Shown here in pieces: positions 1 to 10,009 of a DNA stretch of 64,000 bases. The notes beneath the pieces are model-generated. The model searched no databases. It saw only the letters and a list, made by a program, of their open reading frames with translations, and was not told where the DNA came from. Each line of letters opens with the position of its first letter. Position 1 is the first letter of the stretch. Position numbers and translations under genes: made by a program. The stretch comes from Juglans regia (Eukaryota > Streptophyta > Magnoliopsida > Fagales > Juglandaceae): the NCBI RefSeq assembly GCF_001411555.2, contig NC_049916.1:8521889-8585888 (forward strand), in the 5' to 3' direction.

Positions 1-46
1 GAGCTTTGACAGCCCAAAAGATCCCCTCCACTTCACCCAATGTCAC

Positions 47-397
47 CTAATAGCCTTTGTCCCCTACAAGTGTCTTACCCTTTCCTTCTGCCGCGAAGCT
101 ATTCTCAGTTGGACTACCAGCCCGTGACCTCAAAACTGAAGCAGACGAGGCACCTTTGACCGAGGAAGGCCTTCCCACTGTCTTTCCAACAACAAACTCC
201 TCTCTGTTTGCATGCTTTAGAATAGCGGCTTTGGACCCAGTAACGCTTTGAATGGACTGCAAAATTTCCCCTCGAATGCACCAAGGCACATCCCACCAAC
301 TATGCAAAACAACTATCTCTTCCCACAAAACTCTCCTACTACTATCCAAATTTGGTTTGTATATTCCTGCACGAGCCCACAAATTCATCTTCCACAT
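47..397 (-). pseudogene. LINE endonuclease domain fragment
   Basis: The first third (about residues 1-45) matches the middle of a plant LINE endonuclease: GIYKPNLDSSRRVLWEE and then LHSWWDVPWCIRGE, where family members usually read GIYGPN...LWDEL and WCIGGDFN. After CIRGE the similarity stops, and an unrelated Ser/Ala-rich stretch follows (ILQSIQSVTGSKAAIL onward). The catalytic D-F-N segment is therefore missing. This looks like a break or chimeric join inside the endonuclease domain. Confidence 0.55.
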
Positions 398-738
398 TTT
401 TAAAATGACATGTCACTGAATACTCCCCGATACACTCCTCCATTCACCACTACCCTCTTATCACATATCACCAGGACACCACCTGAGGCCCACTTAGAGG
501 CAAGAGAAGCCCATCCCACATACAACAACCCCACAAACTTCTAACGATACTTCTATCAATCCATCTCAATCTAGTTTCATGCAAGCATATAGTATCAGCC
601 TTCTAAAGGCTAAGCAAATTCTTCATATGGAGGCACTTGATAAGGTCATTTTGCCCCAAGCATTCCAAGATAGGATCTAGGGCCTCATAAAAGCAAATTT
701 GTCGCCCTACCCTTGGTTCTTCCTTGGCTTTCACTTCC

Positions 739-1050
739 CTATCTTGTTATCATAATTTTTGTACATGCAAATCTCTTTAACTCCCTACCTTGTTTTGAGG
801 CTAACTTTGAAGATAGAGAATGTCCCAACTCAATAGGTATGAGCAATGCCCAAAATTGTTCTACAAAGCCCTCACAAGAAATTCCCACAGAATCTTGAAT
901 CTCTCTCACTTTATGGAACACCCATTCCGAAGGTGAAACCGCCATGTTGAGATGCAGAGGCAAGGAACATAAAGGTATTGGATCAAAACCAAGCTCCTCC
1001 CTCCCTTGATGATCACAAGTTTCGGCACAATCCCCATTTCTAAGCACCAT
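739..1050 (-). pseudogene. LINE ORF1/ORF2 junction fragment
   Basis: This 103-codon frame contains the stretch VGISCEGFVEQFWALLIPIE followed by QGRELKRFA. That pattern usually lies just before the endonuclease domain in plant L1-type LINE polyproteins. The frame ends abruptly, and the endonuclease continues in other frames further left, so this is a decayed coding fragment. It contains no catalytic residues. Confidence 0.55.
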
Positions 1051-1440
1051 CTACATGCACATCTAGACTACCCCCAACCTCCTTTGTTCCCTCATAAGGC
1101 AAGGTGAAGGAAACAAAGAACCCTACTCCAAGGCACCACCTTCCACAGGAGAAGGTGATTGCAACAAGGCATCCAACACCACCAGTGGTCTCACTCTCCA
1201 AAGCACCACCTTGTTTCGATACACCATACTAAGGTTGAGTCGGCAACTTCTAGCTTCGCCTGCACTAGAGAAGCTAGAATCACCATTGACGGCGGCAGAG
1301 GTAAATCCCAAGATTTTTCAACACTTTTGTCCCTTGCTGGAGAAGACATTGGCAACAGAACACTATTCGAAGGCACCGGGATGGCCAGAGACTTATTCTG
1401 GCACCCTATTTATTCATATCCTAAAAATATATAGTTGCTA

Positions 1441-1916
1441 AGAAACTACTGTATTGCAGAAAACTCAAGTATCCTTGTAACCACGACATGCAAAACAGAG
1501 ATCTTGAACTCTGTTTTCGCGAGGGTAGGATCAAGAATCATAGAATTGCATATAAGTCCTATCTTTAGAAGCACTAGTCAAAATGGTAAAAAAATGTTAA
1601 AGTAGCAATAAAGCTTGAATAAACCAGTATAACATCATCAATTGTGGGAAACTAATATCTATTAAAGCATGTCAAGCCTTCAACAAAGATAATTGCGGCA
1701 ACATAAAGGACTCATGGTTTACTGCCAAAAAAATATAGGAGTCAAGTTCCCATCAGCCATGTTGGTGATCCAGATAGATCATAGCCATCCAATCAGGCCA
1801 AGCCAATTTCAATACAAAACTCTTCAACTGGCCTTGATCTAAACTATATAAAAATTAATAGCACACACATTATATCACACAGCATAAGAAACACAAGAAA
1901 AAAAAAATCCTTGTAC
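1441..1916. other. Probable intron 4 sequence, no exon seen
   Basis: This 476-bp AT-rich stretch lies between the LINE remnant and coding exon 4 of the CPSF73-II-like gene. I looked on the minus strand for the next expected exon of the metallo-beta-lactamase domain (the region that normally contains AGHVLGA) and did not find it. A pyrimidine-rich run follows the splice donor. Confidence 0.4.
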
Positions 1917-2747
1917 CTTTCTTCATGCATTCCACAATATGCTCCGAGGTAAATTGTTCCTCTTCCCCTCTTCGTTCAACCATCACTTTTCGATAATCCT
2001 CCAACATTGAAGGAGCCAATGCCTTTGTTGGATACTTCAATGCAAAAAATTTCAACATAAATATCCAAGTCAAATTCCCGATCATGAATATGGATGTCCA
2101 CATAAAACGGGAGAAATCAGAGTCCATAGAATCTAAGCTTACATGTTTAGATTATTTTCAAAAGTATATGTTATGATCTTCATCCCATTCAAAGAAAAAG
2201 AAAAAAAAAAAAAGAACCTCAGACAAGCCATGAGACAAACATTTCATCAAACATGTCTCAGACTCACCGTCATGTATATGGGTCCACGGTATCCGCAGAC
2301 TTCAGTGAAGTAAGGAAGAGCACCGATGTGGTCCAAATGGCTTAACCCAATGCACAATAAAGTAAACCAAGCCAATAACTTTAATTAAACAGAATAAACG
2401 AACAAATAAATGATAACTGGAGGAGGTGGTTTGAAAGCACCACATACAAGTGGGTGATGACGATGCAAGTGAGGGCTTTGTCGAAGTCGCCGGACTCGGA
2501 GATGCGGGAGAAATCAGGGTGGCGGCGGTGGTCGTGATATGCCATGTCCATCCCGCAATCGAACATTATCCGCTTACCATTCATCGATACTACCACGCAG
2601 CTCTTCCCGACTTGTTGCCCAGCGCCTGAGCCAAAAACAAAAATTACAGGTAATGAATACTAACAGAGACCCGTCAGATCAATAACGTGTAGACAGTTAT
2701 GGAAAAGAGGGACTGGGATTACCGAGGACGAGACACTCGATCGCCAT
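1917..2747 (-). CDS. CPSF73-II / INTS11-like RNA endonuclease, first four coding exons (partial)
   Basis: Four exons join in frame: 2747-2723 (25 nt, MAIECLVL plus one base), 2625-2448 (178 nt), 2340-2268 (73 nt) and 2034-1917 (118 nt). All introns begin with GT and end with AG; they are 97, 107 and 233 bp, and a fourth starts at 1916. Together they encode the N-terminal metallo-beta-lactamase fold of the CPSF73/INTS11 family. Exon 2 ends ...CIVITH plus TT and exon 3 starts C-HLDH, which creates the zinc-binding HFHLDH motif at the splice. Exon 3 ends with GPIYMT and exon 4 carries [20 protein letters not shown] and [12 protein letters not shown]. The family cleaves RNA 3' ends (snRNA and pre-mRNA processing) in the nucleus. 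In Arabidopsis the corresponding gene is CPSF73-II (EDA26), known from female gametophyte mutants. Downstream exons are not in the window, so whether the gene is intact is unknown. ATG at 2747 fits the usual family start. Confidence 0.9.
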
Positions 2748-2779
2748 GCTGGGGAATTTTCTTTCTTTCTGGGATCCTC

Positions 2780-2787
2780 TTTGGCGC
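2780..2787 (+). promoter_or_regulatory. E2F-like site upstream of CPSF73-II-like gene
   Basis: TTTGGCGC fits the plant E2F/DP consensus TTTSSCGC. It lies 33 bp upstream of the start codon at 2747, inside an otherwise AT-rich flank. A TTTAAAAAG stretch further upstream (minus strand, near 2835) could serve as a TATA-like element. Function is inferred from the motif and its position only. Confidence 0.3.
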
Positions 2788-2875
2788 GCTTTCATTCAAA
2801 TTGATCCTTTTGCATTGCCTTGTTGGCTTTTTAAACATGTTTTCGAGCTATAACGGTCCAACCTATCTATAATTT

Positions 2876-3052
2876 AACGAGATAACATGATTTTAGGTAA
2901 AAATTAATATTTAAATAAAATATTATTAAAATATTATTATTATTTTGAGATTTGAAAAAATTGAATTATTTATTGTATTTTATGTGAAAATTTAAAAAAA
3001 TTATAATGATGAGATGAGTTAAAATGATTTTTCATTCTAAACAAGGTCTTTA
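2876..3052 (-). mobile_element. MITE, family M1, copy 1 (reverse orientation)
   Basis: The reverse complement matches copies at 43346-43542 and 62579-62785 along most of its length, including AATTTTCACA, AATAATTCAA and an AATATTATTA-rich core. The ends carry ATGAGATGAG and ACAAGGTCTT, which correspond to the family's terminal TAGGCCYTGTTYAGAT type sequence. It lies just upstream of the CPSF73-II-like promoter, ending about 130 bp from the ATG. Confidence 0.6.
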
Positions 3053-3221
3053 TCCTTTATCTTAATCTTATCTCACTATAATAAGGTAGAATATGGCATC
3101 AATTTTTTAAAATTTTCTTTTAAAAATATCAAGAATGATCTAAAGGTGATGAAAAGTACTACATTTTACAGTTTGATAAAAGTGGGATAAAATATGATTT
3201 GTAGCATCACTTGGGAAGATA

Positions 3222-3411
3222 GAGACGTTTGGATTCGTAACTCATCTCAGCTCATCTCAGCTCATCTCAACTCATCTCACTACTATTCATTACTATTCAG
3301 CAACTTTAACTCACAAATCTCACTACTATTTACAACTCATCTCATTACTATTCACAATCCATCTCAACTCATTTCAAGTCAACTCAAGTCATCTTCGAAT
3401 CTAAACGTCTC
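3222..3411. mobile_element. MITE, family M3 (CTCATCTCA-rich)
   Basis: A short element of about 190 bp is bounded by the inverted repeat GAGACGTTTRGATTCG (3222-3237 and complement at 3396-3411). The interior is made of repeated CTCATCTCA and TACTATTCA words. No coding capacity. I could not define a convincing target duplication. Confidence 0.6.
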
Positions 3412-3849
3412 CAAATGAAACCTATCATTTACGATTTTCATGCAATCCAACTGGTGGGCTATGTTATCACGATTAGGAGTTGTGGCAGTTAGAGGTGTGT
3501 TGCATCTTGTTGTTTTGAGTGAGTTAATGAAAAACTCCACTTACTTAAATCAATATCCTTGACAGTTGACTGGTTGTCTCTATGTTTGGAGATGGGAGCA
3601 TTGGTCTATGCTTGACCCATAAATGGAGGCGCGCACTTTTCGTTGCACTCGACTTAGGTCGGTGGCAGTGTCCTCAGTCGAGTTGGCCCACCCGTTTCAA
3701 ACTACAAGGGCATTTTTTTGGGGCGCGTTCAACATGTTTTAAGCCCACATGATGTTGGGACTAGAAAAGGTTTCTATACAGTCAAAAATAATTTTTTTGA
3801 TGGTTTTTTCCCAATTGCGTGGCCAACACTTGGTCAGATGACTCATAGA

Positions 3850-5570
3850 CTGTCACGACCAAGATTTTTAATTTTTATACAACCTTTAAATATTTTCTTA
3901 TATATATGGCCATCCAAAACCTAAATATTTGTTATAATCTTTCTCAAAATATTCTATAAGTAAATCTTACCAAAAGAAATAATTAAGTAAATATCAAAAT
4001 ATTAGTCCTAACCTAAAATACTCCACATAGATAATATAGTCTTAGGATATTTTCTCAAACTTTATAATATCACAAATCCTTCTTTCATTTTCCCGTCCTA
4101 TCTGAATTTTCTCATCCTATTTCACATTTCCATTATATCTTCAATTTTTCACTCTATTACATTTTTCTGTTCTATCTTCTTTTTGTCATCGAGATGCTCG
4201 CCCAGCAGCAAGCGCATTCTCTCTCTAAGTCTAGTGCCAAGGTGGTGAGCTCTTTTATTTTCAAAGTGCTCATCTGGGATACGAGCACTTTGTTTCTGTT
4301 GTGCTATTGCTCACCAAGTGGCAAGCAATCATACCCTGTAATGCTCACCTAGTGGAGGGCACTTTGCATGCAGTATTGCTCGCCTACCGCCCGAGCTCAA
4401 TCTCTCTTTATATTCCTCGCCGAGATGGCAAGCACTATCCCTCCCTACGTCACTTGCTGAGTGGTGAGCAATTGGATTTTGTAATGCGCTTGGTGGTGAG
4501 TACGTAGTGAGCACTTTGCACGAGTGGTTATTGGCTAATGGAAGAAAATATGCCAAAAAATGGTGACATATAAAAATGATGTATTAAACAGTAAAAGTGA
4601 ATTGTTCTTTACATAGCAAAATGATTGAAAAAAAAGGTTACAAAACATTATTGAATTATAATAGATAGAAAAATTTCCTCTTTTGGACAGCCATCGTACT
4701 AAACCTATCCTTCCTAAAGATAAACTACACTCAGATTGCTATCCTCACGAGACATGTCCTCTATAGGAAAGTCGAGAAACTCATTTCTTGGTGGAGGGGC
4801 AGGAATCACTACAACGAAGCTGGTATACCTTGACTATCAGGAGGTTAGAGGGAAAACAAGGATTTTCTCATATGTCCTACCATTGGCCATTAATTATTCT
4901 TGGACGGGAGCTTGTCTAGGAAAATACTTTCAAATTTTCATCGGGCATTTGAATATAATTATCAAAAATGATAGTAATTGTAATAGTCGCTAGAAATTCA
5001 ATGGGGAAATTTTTATAGGTTTTAGAAATCTTGTGAAAACTCCGTAAGTTTCAAAAATGGACCAATCGCGTAAGTTTTAGTATGCTAGTATAGTTAGTAT
5101 TACCACTCACTATGGCGCCAAAAGTGCGATTTTTAATTATTTGAGATAGTTAGAAGTATTAGAATGCGATATGGTTTACACCATTAGACTTAAAGGAAAA
5201 TTTAAGATTTTATGACGCAATAAACTCATTTTCAGTTTTCGGACAAAACGCTTGTTTGAAAACGCGTTTGTATATTTTGAGACACTTTAGAGTTGAATTT
5301 CAATAAACTAATTGCACAGTTAAGTTAATGTGTATCTTTATGATTTTTCAGTACAAAGTTTATTTCATTTTTCCCAAAGTGAATAATAACATCAATAGTA
5401 GCATCAAGTGCAGTGTTTTCAAAACCACAATATGGAATATCCAAATTAGATTAGAGAAGTTTTATTTGAACACTTGATAAAATCTTAGGCACACTTAGTG
5501 AATAGTATTGGACACTTGGCACCAAGATGAACCATAAGATGGAAATGTGAAGGAAATTAATATGTGAGAT
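3850..5570 (+). mobile_element. Possible solo or degenerate gypsy-type LTR
   Basis: The block begins with TGTCACGACC near 3851, a frequent start of plant Ty3 LTRs. It continues as non-coding DNA up to the Athila-like element and contains the periodic array at 4196-4520. No partner LTR, primer-binding site or coding domain was found, so this is a weak assignment from sequence style only. Confidence 0.25.
4196..4520 (+). repeat. Degenerate tandem array, period about 36 bp, nine units
   Basis: Units begin near 4196, 4231, 4268, 4309, 4343, 4378, 4415, 4452 and 4486, spaced 34-41 bp. Each unit carries a core of about 18 bp close to GCTCACCNAGTGGCAAGC, followed by a T-rich spacer often reading ACTTTGTNT. 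The core arms GCTYRCC and GGYRAGC are near-complementary, so each unit could form a small hairpin. Units are strongly diverged from each other, so the array is old. Confidence 0.6.
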
Positions 5571-5574
5571 CATG

Positions 5575-6896
5575 TGATGAGTGTACAAAAGTGCACTTTA
5601 AATATTCTATTATTGGACTAAAATGCTAAAATATGAATAGAAATCATATAAAGTAATTTGTATTTTTGAATTGGGTTTCTATTTAATTTGAGATGCTCCT
5701 AAGCAGGTTTTTATGTTTAATTTCAGAATCAATAAAAGAGCAAGTCAAAGCCAAGTCAAATTCAAATGAAGACTTTCAAGTGGACAAGACGTTAGAACAA
5801 GTTAAGAACTTTCAACGAGTGTAGGATTCTTCAAATAAGGATAATGATTAGGTTTGAGAACAATTTGGATTAAGAAAAAAAAAATCACAAAAGGAAACAA
5901 CAAGAAGTCCATGTCAGAAATTCGCTAGGAAACAACCTAGACATATTTTAGTCTTTTAATCGTAACTTTCCAGTCACACATCCGATTAATGTGATTCTTG
6001 ATGCGTTAGAAATTTATTTTAAAGGGCTACAAATTTGTCTCTAATAAGGATTCTAAATTCAAACTCCTGAAATCCATACGTGCCTTTCAAGCTGAGTCCT
6101 AAAATTTAGGCATTTTTTATGTGGGAATCATGAAGATATTAGGATTTCTTCCCTACCATATATAAACATATCATTAACATGAAATTGAGTAGTTTTTAAA
6201 GATAGGAGGCACAGATCTAGAGAAGACAAAAATATTATGTTTATTTTTTAGTTCTTCTATGGAGAACTAAATCTTGGTTAAAGGTTAAGGCAAAAATTGA
6301 TTGGTGAAAATATTTTGACTATATCTTAATTCATAGATTAAGCATTATTGTTTAAGATTTTAGGATTCAATTCTCTATTTGTTTTGGATATTATAAAATT
6401 GAGACAATTATATTAAATCTTGCTATGGTTTGATTTTGTTGAGTTATAGGATTATGAATATATGATTGTGACTTAAACAGGCTTTTCATGTTATTGACGT
6501 GATCTTTTGTTGCATTATTGTTTGTGAACATAGTGTGGTTTCTATATCTTATATTCATTTTTATATATAAAAATCGTGGTTTGTAAAAGGAGAATAGATT
6601 CTAGAATTAAATTTGAGAAAGTACATGAATATAATGGCATATCTTCCAATTAGGAATTTTGTGCTATAATTCTTAATTGTGTATATCGTTTGGATTAAAA
6701 AAGTTAGAGTATTAGACTTGGTTGATGGAAGCCCAAAACTTTACTTGTCTTCTTATTCATGCCCTAATCTCATTTTAATTACGTGTTTTAGGTAAAATTT
6801 TCATATTCTTGTCATATTATCATTTGATCTTTTCTTTTAAGCTTACGTCTTGTTATGTTTCTTCTATAACACCACGTACTAGTTTGGACGTAATTA
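5575..6896 (+). repeat. 5' LTR of Athila-like element
   Basis: It starts TGATGAGTGTACAAAAGTGC and ends ...GGACGTAATTA next to the primer-binding region. From about 6015 onward it aligns with 11253-12162, for example AACAAATTTGTCTCTAATAAG and TGGTTTGATTTTGTTGAG. The canonical end CA is mutated to TA, and about 35 bp present near the end of the 3' copy are missing here. The start is inferred from TG and the near-matching target duplication. Confidence 0.6.
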
Positions 6897-6900
6897 AATT

Positions 6901-6920
6901 TTGGCGTTGTTGCTGGGGAG
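6901..6920 (+). promoter_or_regulatory. Primer-binding site of Athila-like element
   Basis: TTGGCGTTGTTGCTGGGGAG directly follows the 5' LTR. It resembles the TGGCGCCGTTGCCGGGGA sequence seen at this position in Athila and Tat elements. The differences from that form are all C-to-T or single substitutions, as expected for an old methylated copy. Confidence 0.6.
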
Positions 6921-7176
6921 ACTGTGGAAGATCAATACAAGACATAATTTACTTCAGCAGTTTGTAAATGCGGTAACTTCGTTCCATCTTTTAGCTTGTT
7001 GCATTATTTTTTTTCTTTCTTTTCGTAGTATTTTTAGTTTTTAGTAGATTTTTTTTTTTTTACCTTGCATGTACAGATATAGAGACGTCTTTGGTAGATT
7101 TGCTTGTAGGCCTGCGGTAGAGTCAAAATCAAATTTTTTAAATCTTTTATTTGACAATCTATCTAGTATCAAAAAA

Positions 7177-9100
7177 ATGAGTGAACACGAAAATCAACCC
7201 ACTAGAACTCTTCAAGATTATCTCCACCCTACACGCACAGTCACACCATCATGCATCATGTTTCCAACCAACACTCGTCAACTTGATTTTAAAACAGAGA
7301 TGATACAGCTACTTCCTACCTTTCGTGGTTTAGAGAATGAAAATTCTTATTTACACATTTGAGCAAGTAGTTGCGACTTTCCATAATCATAATGCTACAG
7401 ATGATGTTATAAGACTTAAGTTCTTTTCTTTCTCTTTTAAGGATATAGCAAAGAGCTAGTTATACTTACTAAGACCATGATCCATAGGATCATAGAATGA
7501 GATGACACAGGTATTTTTTAACAAATATTTTTCCCAACATAAGACCAATGCTTTGAATAGACAGATCTCCATATTTGCACAAAAGGGTAGCGAAACTTTG
7601 TATCAGGCTTGGGAGAAGTTTAAGGAGTTGTTGAGTATGTGTCATCACCATGGGTATGAGAATTGACGCTTAGTTAGTTATTTTTATGAGGGATTTACAC
7701 CTAGAGAGTGCCAATTCATAGAGATGATGTGTAATGGTGAATTTTTGCAGAAAAATCCAGATGAGGCTATAGAATATCTCAATGAACTTGCTAAAAAAGC
7801 TCACACTTAGACCAGACATAGTGCTATTGAGAGTATAAATAGGTCACGGCCTACTGGAAATCCAAATGGTGTTGGAATTTACCATCTTAGAGAAGATAAT
7901 AACCTAAAAGCTAAATTTGAGATGCTTACTATGGAGTTAGAAGTGTTAAAAATTAAGGATTTGAAGCCAACACACATGACTACTCGTGTAGAGTCATTTG
8001 GACCGTGTTTTGTGTGTGGTGATATAGATCATCTACCTCAAGAGTGTCCCACATTTGCTGAAATAAGAGAAATGTATGAGGAACAATATAATATCTTAGG
8101 TATGTACAAGAAGATTTTTACACCTTCTTTCAATACCTACAATCCGGGGTGGCGTAATCATCCCAATTTTAGCTGAAAATCTGAAAACCAGCAGCCTGCA
8201 CAGCCACCTAGAGCTTATCCTACATCGTATCATGCATCATCTTCTTCTAGGAATCCCTTAGAAGATACTTTACATGTTTTTATTGAGGCACATGGTAAAA
8301 CTAATCAAAAGTTTGAGTTTTTGATTATGCAGGTTGTTGAGGAAAATAAGGAGATAAAGAATCATGTATCCAAGTTGATGAGCTCTTTGAGTGTGAATGA
8401 GTATGGCAAGTTCCCCTCTCAAACTCAATCTACATTCCAAGGTCAACATATGACTTAAGAAAATTTGAAACAGGTCAATATCATTGTGACACGAAGTGGT
8501 AAGTCCTTACACATCCCAACAACTGATAAGTTAGAGGATGTTGAAAAGGAACAAAGCAATAATAGTGCCGAGTGGCCTAAGGAAGCCAAGGTAATCAAGA
8601 GCCCAGTTAAAGTACCATTTCCTCAAGTTTTAAAATCTGGTATGCGAACTTTGGATTCTGGCAATGAAATCTTGGAGAACCTCTGGCAAGTAAAGATCAA
8701 TCTTCATCCTTTGCATGTTATTAAACAAGTTCTTACTTATACAAAAGTTTTCAAAAATTTGTGTACAATTAAGAAAAAACACCATGTTAAGAAGACAGCA
8801 ATCCTGATAGAGCAAGTTAGTGTTGTAATTGAGCAGCAAATTCCTCTTAAATACAAGGACTCTGGTTGTCCAACCATTACATGTAATATTGGGAATCATG
8901 AGTTTGGGCAAGCCTTGCTAGATTTAGGAGCTAGTGTAAATTTGATATCTTATTCCATTTATTTGCAAATTGGTTTGGGTGAAATTAAGTCCACTTATGT
9001 TGTGCTTCAATTGGCTGACCGTTTAATTAAGAAACTGAGAGGGATAGTTGATAATGTTTTGATCTAAATTGACAAGTCTTACTAACCAATTGATTTTTTA
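7177..9100 (+). pseudogene. Athila-like gag and aspartic protease, decayed
   Basis: The translation starts MSEHENQPTRTLQDYLHPTR at 7177. A frameshift follows near 7362, after which one frame can be followed to about 9065 through several stops. Visible parts are the capsid-like domain, a CFVCGDIDHLPQEC zinc knuckle (about 8010-8050), a low-complexity linker and a protease with LLDLGAS, then LQLADRLIKKLRGIVDNVLI. At least five stops stand where relatives have Trp (after IAKS, IGS, GYEN, KKAHT and HPNFS). They are TAG or TGA in place of TGG. One TAA replaces a probable Gln codon (near 8456). The gene is non-functional. Confidence 0.7.
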
Positions 9101-9257
9101 ATTTTGGACACTTAGTCAGTTGTTGAGTCTGACTCTAAAATTCCTCTTATATTATGTAGGTATTTACTTACTACTGTTAATGCTCATATTAATTACAGGA
9201 ATTAACCAATAAAACTCTCTTTTAGGAATATGACTCTAGATGTGAATATTTTTTATA

Positions 9258-10004
9258 TTGGAAAACAGTCAAAAGATAATGATGAGTGCCACCAATGACC
9301 ACATGTTCATGATTGATGCACTCATAGACAAGGGAGTTCACACAACTCATGATTTTGATCATCCTAAATATTTCTTTGTTAATTCTGAGTTTGATACTAT
9401 TAGTGATTCATCTGATGTTGTTGATATTTGTGTTATTTCTTATGAAACTCAGGATAAGGGAACACAGGATTTGCAACCGAAATTTGAGGATTTGTCTAAG
9501 AAAAGTGAAAAACAAATTCTTTCAAACATGGAGAGTCCCAAATTGGAATTGAAACTGCCACCCTCAAAAATAAAACATACATTTCTCGGCATAAGTGACA
9601 CTTCTCTTGTTAGTATTTCTTCGAAATTAAACGCGGGTAAACTTAAGAAATTTCAGTTGATCGAGTTAGAGGAGTTGAGAAATGATACTTATGAGAACTC
9701 TAAAATCTATAAGGCTAAAATGAAAGCGTTTCATGATAAAAATATTGCTAGGAAGACGTTTAAGAATTATGACCGAGTATACTTATATGATTCTAGACTT
9801 CACAAGCACCAAGAAAAAATTCGGTTTAGGTGGACCAACCCTTTTATAGTGAAGCATGTTTTTGAAAACGGGGCGATAGGAATAGAGGATCCTAAGGTTG
9901 TTCAGATTTTTAAAGTAAATGGTCAACGCCTCAAAATCCTTATTGATAGGCAAGTGCCTGAAGTGGAAGACATTCCACTTACAAACTCGGTCTATCAAAC
10001 TTAA
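9258..10004 (+). pseudogene. Protease-RT linker fused to integrase C-terminus (deletion product)
   Basis: An uninterrupted frame of 248 codons opens at a TTG; the first ATG is about residue 8 (9279). Residues about 80-130 (ESPKLELKLPPSKIKHTFLG, then SISSKLNAG) match the linker that precedes reverse transcriptase in Athila polyproteins. From about residue 133 the sequence switches to the integrase C-terminal region: LIELEELRNDTYENSKIYKA, FHDKNIARK, and FKVNGQRLK. The whole reverse transcriptase, RNase H and integrase catalytic core are absent. The join is near 9634-9645. It is open, but no catalytic function is expected. Confidence 0.7.
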
Positions 10005-10009
10005 ACACA

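Larger units (their letters stand above)
1..1440 (-). mobile_element. LINE (L1-like non-LTR retrotransposon) remnant
   Basis: Minus-strand reading frames, broken by stops and frameshifts, recall the region of plant L1-type LINEs that joins the ORF1-like part to the apurinic endonuclease of ORF2. In order of transcription there is a Ser/Pro-containing stretch (about 1376-1123), a segment with CEGFVEQFWALLIPIE and QGRELKRFA (1050-739), an endonuclease start resembling ILSWNA..., a stretch with ETRLRWIDRS (about 700-530), and WEEIVVLHSWWDVPWCIRGE (near 300). No reverse transcriptase is visible, and the element may run past the left edge. It lies in the same orientation as the CPSF73-II-like gene and probably inside its fourth intron. 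Assignment rests on recognised motifs, not on a search; the outer limits are approximate. Confidence 0.65.

Noticed and set aside
4196..4520. Repeat-spacer array that superficially looks like CRISPR
   Set aside because: Plant nuclear context, units strongly diverged, no constant repeat and no cas genes.
4736..4993. 85-codon frame in LTR-like DNA
   Set aside because: No ATG at the opening, no recognisable domain, and it lies in repeat-type non-coding sequence.
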